Shown here piece after piece: positions 22,051 to 31,229 of a DNA stretch of 64,000 nucleotides. The notes beneath the pieces are model-generated. The model made no database searches. It was not told where the DNA came from and was given only the letters and a program-made list of their open reading frames with translations. Position 1 is the stretch's first letter. Each line of letters opens with the position of its first letter. Position numbers and translations under genes: made by a program. The stretch is from Hydrangea macrophylla (taxonomy: Eukaryota; Streptophyta; Magnoliopsida; Cornales; Hydrangeaceae), in contig CM066995.1 in the NCBI GenBank assembly GCA_033977485.1, positions 45,939,736 through 46,003,735 on the forward strand. Direction: 5' to 3'.

Positions 22051-23010
22051 ACGCTATGAAAGGAATATGTGTCCGAACGTGTTGGCCAGAATGGATGGAG
22101 GCATTTCAGCTGTAAAGTTGGGACTGCGTGTCGAGTTTGTTAAATTGTGAGTTATTGGGCTACATGCCAATTTAGCGATGTGAGATGTGAAGCTATGTGT
22201 GAGATGTGGACCCAAGGGTCCAAATTCTGGTTGGGATTGGTGGGGACGATGTCAGTTATTGTATACTGAGTTGGTGCATACATGGAGATGATTCTTTATG
22301 ACATTGTTTGATATATACTGCGTATCTATAGATACTCTGTTAGTATTTGCATTCATTCAGCTTCCATAGCTGACGGCATTTTATGTCGTTCGATATCCTA
22401 CTCTAACTTGGCAGGATTACAAGAACACGGGTGAAGAATGCATGACTAAGGGCTATGAGGATAGGACCTACGATAACGGAGGCTATGGCGATGCTGACTA
22501 CTACGTGAGCTGAAGGCCTGGAGCTTTGCTGTAGATAGTTTATGTTTATGTTTTAGAGACTCTATATAGTTAAGTTTTATAATCGGCGTATATTGCCATA
22601 ATACTTTAATTACGTTTCTGCAGATGCTTACGGTTGGTAATAGTTTAGTATTAAACTCTAATTTTGTATGTTAAACTTAGATATTCCAATATGCGTCTTT
22701 TAAATCACTACTCGGACGGTTAGATTTTATTCGTGGACAATATGGTGACTTTCAACTGTCATAGCTTGCGGGGTCTAAAAGAGAATTTAATTTCTCTATT
22801 TTTGCTACCGTGGGGCATGACACTTGTCCAAGATACTTAAAAAAGTTAACAAACCCATAGTAAATTACGGGTTGGGCTCAGGATGAGCCAGTCAAGTTGT
22901 AGTCTTACTCTATAGACACTAGGCCATGGAGAGTTTATCAGGGAGAGAGAAGATTATTGCCATTTTTGAATTATTTAAGTAAATTATAAAATTAAGGCTT
23001 AATTGCATTT

Positions 23011-23195
23011 GGGTAATACTTGGGGCACAACCAAAGCCACAACCTTTTGCTCACAACCTCCATTTTGTGCCTATCTCTCTCTTGATGGGTCCCACAATGC
23101 CAGTGACCCCACAATGCCCACTAGGAGAGAGATAGACACAAAATAGAGGTTGTGAGCATAAGGTTGTGGCTTTGGTTGTGCCCCAAGTATTACTC
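23011..23195. mobile_element. 185-bp Mutator-type MITE
   Basis: Near-complete inverted repeats (GGGTAATACTTGGGGCACAA at the left, its complement at the right) around a 45-bp loop, flanked by a perfect 9-bp target duplication ATTGCATTT (23002-23010, 23196-23204). A 9-bp TSD is typical of Mutator-like elements. Non-coding. Confidence 0.9.
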
Positions 23196-23864
23196 ATTGC
23201 ATTTTACTCATTGTGGTTAGACCTATTTTACTTTACCTCATGTGCTTTAAAAGTGACCAATTAACCCCCTATAGTGTCGGACTAAAGTGAAACTTTTAAG
23301 ATTTCACTCAAAATTGATGAAAATTCTAAAATTGGCAAAAATATTAACACTTAACTCTCTCTGTGAGGGTAATTTTGGGATTAACCCCTTATTGGGGATA
23401 ATGCTTCCATTTAATCCACCTTTTTGCGGCTAATTTTTGACACTTAACCCCTTGTGGGTAGGGATGGCAATGGGGCGGGTTTTTCGGGTTCCCCGCCCCG
23501 CCCCGCCCCGCCCCTAATAGGTAGGGTATGAGAGGGGCTTAATAGGGTTAGGGGCGGGTATGGGAGAGGTTTTCAAAACCCGAGTTGGGGTCGGGTCGGG
23601 TCGGGGTCGGGGTAGGGTAAAAAAACCTGAACCCGCCCCGAATATACTTGTATTTATATTTTTACCCCTCAATAGTTATGTGTATTACCATTTTAAAAAA
23701 ATAAACTGCACTATTGGGGAACTAATTGGGTAAGTTAAAAAAAACTGCACTATTAGGGAAAAAAATGCATTAAAAAAATTACTTTTTCAATTTGTGTACC
23801 AAAAAAAAAAATCATAATCGGGACGGGGCGGGGCGGGGTCGGGGTATGGGGGCCCCGTCCCATA

Positions 23865-23869
23865 CCCGC
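23865..23869. repeat. Element C target-site duplication, left (CCCGC)
   Basis: CCCGC is repeated at 52911-52915 immediately after the 3' LTR. Confidence 0.92.
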
Positions 23870-24046
23870 TGATCGGGAGAGAACTAATCCTATTTATACG
23901 CCTTAACGAGCATTTGTTAGTACCTTTTTATCCTGTTTTTGTATATTTTTACTTCGTTTTCTATTTTCTGACAGGTTTTGGAAGAAATCAAGTATATCAG
24001 GCTAAACAGGGTGAAAAGTCAGAAAGAAAGAAGCTGAAAAAGCCAA

Positions 24047-24182
24047 GTCGCGCGCGCGACCCGCGCCCGCGAAATCCGAGAATCGCTCGCGCGATCCGCT
24101 CGCTCGAGAACCCCAGAATCGCTCGCGCGATCCGCGCGCGCGAAGGTCCAAACGTCGCGCTCGCGCGACCCGCTCGCGCGAT
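24047..24182 (+). repeat. TCGCGCGA palindrome cluster (C 5' LTR)
   Basis: About eight TCGCGCGA or GCGCGCGA cores in 136 bp. The sequence around them is unrelated to element A, yet the core motif is the same. Confidence 0.88.
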
Positions 24183-24323
24183 ATGTGGAAAAATCATAGT
24201 TGCGTATTTCAGTGTACTGAAGACTCCTGTGCAAACGAAACTGCAGAATGACGTCCAGATTGTAAATTACATCAGTTTCAGTCCGTTTCGAGTTGTAAGG
24301 GCTTCCAAAACTTGTTGTAAATC

Positions 24324-24331
24324 TATATATA
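24324..24331 (+). promoter_or_regulatory. TATA box of element C 5' LTR
   Basis: TATATATA in the context AATCTATATATACTTT, kept at 52005-52012 in the 3' LTR. Confidence 0.55.
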
Positions 24332-25234
24332 CTTTATTTTACTTCAATTAGAGGGTTGGCAATTATTATACACACATTCTACAACCATACTTCCAGCCAT
24401 TGAAGGGAGGGAAGCAAGGAGAAGAAGAAGAAGACCAAGGGTTTCCATGGCCTCCTCCATCAACCTCTTGCTATCTACTACTTCTATGGACGGCTAGATC
24501 ATTGATCTAGGGTTTCAATGAAGCCCTAGATGAGTAATAGGGTTTTATTTATGCTTTTATTTTAGTTTTATTATGTATGGATGACAGTCACATGTTTAGA
24601 GGATTTTTATAAATAAATCGTACTACTATTGATTAAATCATTACTTTCAGAATTTATTCTTGTCTTAGATCTATTTTGACTGTGATGTGCTCAACGATCT
24701 ATTCTTGCTGTGCTTGTTTAGATTGTTTACATGTGATGGTGCTCTATTGATTCGTGCTATCAAGTATCCGAATAGTCCATGCCTAGGTTAGATGGATTAG
24801 ATCACAACCCTAGTTTAGTGTGGGATAATTCGTGCTACCCGAAGATGGATTATGTTGGTGCTTGAACCATGATTATCTTCTTGTCGGAGGAATTGGGCTT
24901 GTAGCTACAATTCCCCATATTCATCCAACGTAATAAGCTAAAGTAATTCATAAATATTTCTATTATGAAGCTAGTGGTGAATTTGCAATCCTAGGTTCCC
25001 TTTAAATATCTTTTAAACACTTTTAATTGCTTTCATAGTTTAGATTTATTTTTATTGTTATTAGTTTAATTAAAATCAAATCAAAATCCGTTTTTCCTAA
25101 TTAATTAGACTTAGGTTTTAAAATTAATAGCTGTAGTAATCAATCTCTGTGGGTTCGACCTTTACTTCCACACTGCAAATCTTTAGAAAAGTAAAGTATA
25201 CTTTTTATATCTTGATTCTGACAACATCAATTTT

Positions 25235-25252
25235 TGGCGCCGTTGCCGGGGA
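25235..25252 (+). other. Element C primer-binding site (tRNA-Asp type)
   Basis: TGGCGCCGTTGCCGGGGA starts 5 nt after the LTR and is complementary to the 3' end of plant tRNA-Asp, the primer usual for Athila elements. Confidence 0.88.
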
Positions 25253-25698
25253 TTGCATTACTACCTTTAGTTTTATAATCTTAGTTTAGTTAATTTGTAA
25301 ATATTAGGTTAGTTTTTATTTTTCTTATTTTCCGTTTTTGTTTTTAGTTACTATCTTATTTTTTTATTTTGTAGTCAACGTTTCCGAGTGGAGCAGCTAA
25401 TTACATCAAAGGAGCTTACGCAAATAAAAATATAAATACAATTAAATAAATTGCTTCCTTTGGAATTCGCTTTAAACCGCTGTAAGTCAGGGCGCTGTGA
25501 CGCACTATTTGCATTAGTTTAGGGTTAATTGCACTGCATTAGCTAGGAAACCCGGGGCGCTGGGCTTGACGCGGTCATTGCATTACAGGATAATTTGCAT
25601 GCATCATAGTAGTTGAGTGCTTGTTATCTTATTTGCGTGATTGTTATTTGTTTCTTTTGTTAGTTAATTTTTGTTTTTAGTTTACTTTCTTTTAGTTT

Positions 25699-26662
25699 AT
25701 GTTAGGTACACGTTCAAACAAACCGGAATTAAAACCTTTTGACTCTGAACTTGAACGTACATTAAGACTTAACAAGTCTTCAAACTTAACTTCTAGAACA
25801 AGGTTTTTAATAGACGACGATTTGACACCAAAACCAACGTCGTTATTTGAATCTGAAATACGTAGTACTCTTCAAAAACTAAAGAAACCACGCTTTAATA
25901 ACATAGAACCGTTAAAATGGCAGACATTGGAAATAATAACGACAACAACCAAAATAACAACGGAGCTAATATGAATAATCCTAATATACCACCACCTCCT
26001 CCACTTAAAGATTATTTTATTCCGACGATTTACACGCCACAAACATGTATTGAATTACCGGAGGCGACGGCATCTCACTTTGAGATAAAGTCGTCTACCA
26101 TCTCGCTACTTCCTTCATTCCATGGCCGTTTAAATGAAGATCCATATAAACACTTAGGAGATTTTCAAGATATATGTTCTACTTTGAAAATTCAAAATCT
26201 TACTGATGATGAATTAAAAATGCGGCTCTTTCCATTCTCATTAAAGGACAAAGCTAAATATTGGCTCCAATCTTTGGAGCCAAACACAATTAGAACATGG
26301 GAAGACTTACACACCGCATTTTTACAAAAGTTTTTCCCTATTATGCGTACGAACCAGATAAGAAAATCAATAACAAACTTTGTGATGCAAGATGGGGAAT
26401 CACTTTACGACACGTGGGAAAAATTTAAAGAATTATTACGCTCGTGTCCACATCATCAGGTTCCTAAGTGGCAACTTGTTCAGGTCTTCTATGAGGGGCT
26501 TATTCCCTCTGTTAGGAACACCGTCGATGCCGTTTGTGCGGGAACTTTCCTACACAAAAGCGCCGACGAGGCCTGGAAAATATTTGAAACTTTAAGCGAG
26601 AATTCGATGCACCAAGCGGTGTCTGTCCGTTCTGAGGGATACCCACAACCTAAGAGGGAGGT
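25699..26662 (+). pseudogene. gag: Element C gag, N-terminal part (frameshift, then cut by D)
   Basis: An Athila-like capsid protein. The first Met at 25699 opens a frame (GTRSNKPELKPFDSELERT) that is the usual Athila Gag start. Near 25914-25920 (TTAAAATGG) homology moves to the frame that begins with the Met at 25917, so there is one small frameshift, or translation starts at 25917. The Gag domain follows (LPSFHGRLNEDPYKHLGDF, then FLQKFFPIMRTNQIRKSI). The frame is cut at 26662 by element D and resumes in the same frame at 47185. Confidence 0.88.
26658..26662. repeat. Element D target-site duplication, left (GAGGT)
   Basis: GAGGT is repeated at 47180-47184. Removing D plus one copy restores a continuous gag frame in element C. 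Confidence 0.95.
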
Positions 26663-26953
26663 TGTAGACACCCCATTTTGTCGGCTATCAGATTTAGGAG
26701 ACCCATAGCTTGGTGGTTCACAATGATCGTAAAAGACTCAAAAGGACTCTCGGAAGTCAGCTCTATCTCTCAGAATGCTCAGAATGACCAAAATGCCCTT
26801 GAAAGTCCGAAAACTCCCAGATTTGGTCCCAAAGTTCTGAAAACATGCTACGTCGTAAGAAAAGTGATAAAATGAGTTTTTTAAATAAAACCGGAAGAAA
26901 TCGTCAGCTCCCAGAGACCCCCGGAAGTCTCGGAAGTTCCCCGAAAGTCCCCG

Positions 26954-27181
26954 TTGACCGGTTTGACCAAGGTTTGACCAGGTTTGACCAGAGTTTGACC
27001 AAGTTTGACCAAGTTTGACCGAAATTGTCTGAATTCACCAGAACCATTCTAAATCATGAGAAAAGTATTAAAACAAGTTCCAAAAGAAAATCGAGCGAAA
27101 ACATCAGCTCCTGGGAGCTCCCAGAGGTTCCCAGAACTTCCCGGGAATCCCAAGTTTGACCGGTTTGACCAAGATTTGACT
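26954..27181 (+). promoter_or_regulatory. W-box (TTGACC) array in D 5' LTR
   Basis: TTGACC starts at 26954, 26963, 26974, 26984, 26995, 27005 and 27015, a spacing of 9-11 bp. TTGACC also occurs at 27156 and 27165 and TTGACT at 27176. TTGAC(C/T) is the core bound by plant WRKY factors. The array is kept in the 3' LTR with one unit fewer. Regulation by WRKY is inferred. Confidence 0.6.
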
Positions 27182-27540
27182 TTGGAATCGGGGCACCGAA
27201 ACAATTTTCAAATATTTTTCATGGATACTAGAGGTCAATAGCTTTCCAACGGTATATCGCACATAATTTCTGGATTTAAAACGAATTTATTATGAATTTC
27301 CAAAGGCGAAAAAGGCGATCAAATCGGCTTTTATCGCGAATACCGCAAAACTTTTCAAAGTGACCTATCCCCGAACTATTTTTTATGTAAAGTAGACTCC
27401 ATTACCTTTCCAACGGTATATCACAACCTCGATTTGGAGTTCGTACGCATTTTCTGTGAATTTCGGACAAAATAGGGCCTTTTCGCGAATACCGGAACTT
27501 CGGGGGGCCTAAACAGCATTATCCAGACGAAGGGAGGAGC

Positions 27541-27600
27541 AGTGCCGCCGCGGCACTGGCCCAGTGCCGCCGCGGCAGTGGCCCAGTGCCGCCGCGGCAC
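27541..27600 (+). repeat. Three palindromic GC units upstream of D LTR TATA
   Basis: Three units with a 22-bp period: GTGCCGCCGCGGCAC (27542-27556), a middle unit ending GCGGCAGTG, and GTGCCGCCGCGGCAC (27586-27600), linked by TGGCCCA. Each is a near-perfect 15-bp palindrome about 150-200 bp before the TATA box. The 3' LTR has only one unit (44792-44806). Confidence 0.9.
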
Positions 27601-27745
27601 TCCCCTCCAGAACAGTAAGTTTTTGTAAATACTTTTGTGGTCCCATTTTGATTAATTAAAATCCAAAACGACGTGGTTTCATGATTTCAGATGTTTGGGA
27701 CCAATGGGAGTACTTTCTAAATCCCAAAAACACCCCAAGTTGGCC

Positions 27746-27753
27746 TATATAAA
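27746..27753 (+). promoter_or_regulatory. TATA box of D 5' LTR
   Basis: TATATAAA in the context GGCCTATATAAACACCCC; the same at 44952-44959 in the 3' LTR. It is the best core-promoter candidate in the LTR. Confidence 0.65.
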
Positions 27754-29976
27754 CACCCCATTACTCCTCATTTTAGGGGGAGTCAAATGCAAGTTTAGAG
27801 AAAGTTTGGGAGAGAAAGTGTAGAGATAAGGTTAGAGTGGAGAGAAAAGAAGCTTTCTTCTTTGATTTTTCAAAACAAAAGTGAGTTCTAACTTTGTTTT
27901 TACTTCATTACTTCCATTTACTTCAACATTCAATACTCCCAACCACCATTTTAGTGAGCATTCAAGAGTGTGGAAGCTTCTTCCATGTCTAGTGTCATTA
28001 CATATGAGTGACACACCAATCTACAAGTCTCATGCTTCATGAATATCATCTATTGATTATCATCTACTTGCTTGCTTATTTATTGTTCATCTCTTCTCAT
28101 CCCATTTCTTTTTATTTTCTTTATTTACTTACTAGTTCATCATCATCTAAGTGATGACATGAAGTTTGGGGTGAGTGAATCCTCATGGATAGTAGCTCTT
28201 GACCTCAAAAACATGTTTGATAGATGATGACCATAACCTCAATACTTCCAAGGTATTCTTGGAATGTATTGAAGTTATGTCCAAAAACAAAATAAATCTC
28301 TCCAACAATCTTGGAGGTTCTTAAATGATGAGTTTGATGTAGGTATTCTAAGTGGCTATGATTCTTATTGAGTGTTGAAAACATGTTTTCAAAACACCTA
28401 TTTCAAAACCCCTCTCAATCCCTCTCATTTGGTTTCAAGAAACAAAACTTTGTTTTCTCCAAAATCTTCAAAACAATGAGTCAAAACAGTGAGTGAGTTG
28501 AGTTCAAAGATTTTTCTAGAACACAATACTCAACATATGAATACAAGGCCACTTGGAAAGTCTTCCTAACTCATTGGAGAACACCCATGATTTTTGGTTT
28601 GACTTGGAAGTACTTGGAAATGGTCCATTTGGGTCCCAACATTCCTTCCAAACATTCTGTTTTTGCTGTCACAGCAGCTAGGTCAACTTACGACCTCTTT
28701 TCCAGAAAACGTTTCCAAAAGGGGTGGTCCTAACTTATTTTTCCCTTAAAATTCAATGTCTTAGGAAACTTTCTGTATAAAATAGGCCTCTAGATCATTC
28801 TTTTTCATTTTCTAAGATTTTCTAACATTTCAGACGACAGTACGAACTCTGTTTCTGAGTGACCTCTATTGTTTGTGTAATTTCTCTCAATCGGAGATAG
28901 ATATTCAAGATTAGCCTTTTGGGTTATGTTCTAGACACAATAAGGAACATCTCCATATAAAATCATGCATTGAAAACATTCCTAACCCCTCTTTTCAAAT
29001 TCCAAAAGATCATGCTACTGTTCTATCCACTATTCACAGCAAGTACACTTTAACTTTCATTCTTTGATTTGAGGCTTATATGCATTCCAAATTAGTTCAT
29101 ATCTTAGGAAGTGGTTCATACTACATTTGTATACATCCCATGTTGATTTCATTCATTCATTCTTGCCCATTTTAGACTTCTAAGCCATTCTAGAAATCCA
29201 TGTACACAAAACACACTACAACCTTTGCACATTTTTAGATACATACATTGCATTCATGCAAGATTTGGGGTTTTTGTAACTCTTAATCTAAGGAGATTAT
29301 AAGGAATGAACTCGATCACTCGTTCATGCTTCCCCTTGATCTATTCATCCTTTCTCATCCGTCCCGGGGATTGAGAGGTCTTCTTTTATCAAAGAATAAC
29401 ATGCATCATTCTAGCCTTGCTAAGCATATTTTGATTTCTTTGCTTATTTGTTTCAATAACAATTCATGTCCCCTTTAGATTAAGGAAACTTAATTACTTG
29501 ATACGTGATTAGACGATTTTTCCTAGGTTTATTTGTGTGATCTTTCACTTTACATTGCATGATATTTGATTTAAATCTTATGAATGATATTTTATCTTTA
29601 GATCTTCCATTTTCAAGTTTCTTATGTAATGTAATATACTATCATAGTATTAATTGCCGAACCATACATAGTATAAGATGATTATTTGGATGCTAATTGA
29701 GGCCCGTCGAAAGATGGGGCGAGTTGAGGGTGTTTTAGTCGCGACAAAGGCTCCTTCCTCTCTCGTACCAAAACCCCGAACCAAGTTCTTTGGTTATGAA
29801 GGGCCGGTGTCCTTTATCCATTTGGGTGAGTCAAAATTAGGTTTCTTGGTTCCTTAAAGACCAAGTGGCGACTCTGTATCTGTTTTCAACAGACCTATTT
29901 TCTTTCTTTGATTCAAATCAATTTCAAAACAATCTCAAACAAGAGAGAAGTGGTCCGAAGCCCGGTATCCACAATC

Positions 29977-29994
29977 TGGCGACTCTGCTGGGGA
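29977..29994 (+). other. Element D primer-binding site
   Basis: TGGCGACTCTGCTGGGGA starts 3 nt after the LTR. The TGG start and position fit a tRNA primer site of the Tat/Ogre kind. I cannot name the tRNA with certainty from memory. Confidence 0.75.
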
Positions 29995-30097
29995 TTTTTA
30001 TTTTAAAAACAAAATAATACAGAGGTTTGACTCATAAGAAGCATCCTTAAAATCATCTTTTTACTGTATTTGGTTCACCGCATTGCACTCTTGCATT

Positions 30098-30121
30098 CCC
30101 CCCCCCCCCCCCCCCCCCCCC
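30098..30121 (+). repeat. Poly-C run (24 nt)
   Basis: Twenty-four consecutive C on the plus strand in the leader of element D. Such runs are length-unstable and could form an i-motif (C strand) or G-quadruplex (G strand). The length may also be an assembly artefact. Confidence 0.85.
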
Positions 30122-30618
30122 GACTGTGTCTGAAACGCGGCGCTGACTTTGTTCAGGTCTTGCTGTGCCAGGGCACAAGTCACCGTTGATACTGTACCTT
30201 CCAAGGTATATCAAAAAAGAGTAAAAACCTCCGTACTGTCTCCCTGACGGTATATTGGAACTCTCGTCAACGGACCCTCTTTGACTAAAACCAGCCTTTG
30301 CATATAGATTCCTGTAGAACCTTTCATAGGACTGTTCATTCATCTTTTCAGATAGGACAACATGATATAACTGCTGTATGCCCTGATGGGATTACCTGAG
30401 CGATGTAGACGTTTGTGTGACATAGAACAGAACCTCTTTCTTATGATTCCCAAGGCAATCACTCCCATGTGGTCACATTGAGTTGACCCGCCTAAGCATC
30501 ATGACAAGGATGTCTGCTCCATGCTCGCAAAGATATACACCGCAAACCTTGTTTGTCGGTCTTGAGACATAGGAGTATGAAAACCTGCCAGAAAGTATGA
30601 TCACTGTAACCGTACTTA

Positions 30619-30862
30619 CCAGTTTCCCGGAAACTCTGTCCAAATATCTCAGATATAACTACATTAACCAGTTTCTCCCAGAAACTCTGTCCGAATATCC
30701 CAGATATGACCATATTGACCAGTTTCTCCCAGGAACTCTGTCCGAATATCCCAGATATAACCACATTAACCAGTTTCTCCCAGAAACTCTGTCCGAATAT
30801 CCCAAATATGACCATATTGACCAGTTTCCCACAGAAACTCTGTCCAAAATTTCCGGAGTATC
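30619..30862 (+). repeat. 51-bp minisatellite with alternating variants
   Basis: Five units start at 30619, 30668, 30719, 30770 and 30821 with CCAGTTTCTCCCAGAAACTC. Units 1 and 3 end ATAACYACATTAA and units 2 and 4 end ATGACCATATTGA, giving a 102-bp higher-order period. Confidence 0.9.
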
Positions 30863-31229
30863 TTGGAAATCCATGTTATCCCTTGGTGATCATACTAGAA
30901 AGTAAGGTTAGCACACTCTGTATGGCTAGGACCTTATTTGTTTAGCTGCTATCTGTTAGAAATAGGAGCATCATATAGATTAGGGCTTACATCCGCATGT
31001 TTGTCCCATTTGCATGCACCATTCCCCATCAATTTGCACGCACTGTTTCGAGTCGGTCCACATCACTATCTTTGTCTGCCTAAAGTCACCACTGTCAAAG
31101 ATCTAATCTAGCCCTTTCAAAATCTGTCAGGTCAGTATAGATTCCCAAGGTCAGCAGTCAGGGTCTTATTCGTGGGTCAGAAGTGCGGATAATCGGTTAA
31201 TCAGAATCAGTCCGACAGCTTACGTCAGC

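Larger units (their letters stand above)
20366..22822 (+). mobile_element. Family B solo LTR, forward copy 2
   Basis: 2457 bp from TGTAATACCC to GGGCATGACA with no internal region. It has a CAATCGATTGCC cluster, TATA box, purine-rich leader with a (GAA)n run (20821-20850), a block of AGGCTAAGGGATAT repeats, and a stem-loop CAGCT-N5-AGCTG (22358-22372) followed by ACGGC. Flanks CCTAT and CTTGT are a poor match, so the insertion is old or the TSD has eroded. It is a different subfamily from 5174-7485. Confidence 0.85.
3018..22905. mobile_element. Degraded hAT-like non-autonomous element, split in three
   Basis: The pieces are 3018-3101, 19962-20365 and 22823-22905; everything between is later insertions. 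The left end TAGGGCTGCAACTCGAGC and the right end (minus strand CTACAACTTGACTGGCTC) are similar. The pieces share phrases such as GGGTTGGGCTCAGG and CGGGCTTGAAC that are typical of a common plant hAT-type family. The exact ends and TSD are not clear, so the class is inferred from terminus resemblance. Confidence 0.35.
23870..25229 (+). repeat. Element C 5' LTR
   Basis: 1360 bp, almost identical to 51551-52910. It carries the TCGCGCGA cluster about 140-280 bp before the TATA box at 24324-24331. Confidence 0.95.
26663..29973 (+). repeat. Element D 5' LTR
   Basis: 3311 bp. In order: W-box array (26954-27181), three palindromic GC units (27541-27600), TATA box (27746-27753), then a long transcribed-looking region. 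The 54-bp excess over the 3' LTR is explained exactly by two extra 22-bp palindromic units and one extra 10-bp W-box unit. Confidence 0.95.
29995..31229 (+). other. Element D leader, non-coding, with poly-C and tandem repeats
   Basis: 1.2 kb between primer site and gag. It contains a run of 24 C (30098-30121) and five 51-bp repeats. No convincing ORF1 is seen, unlike some Ogre elements; the open frames here derive from the repeats. Confidence 0.6.
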
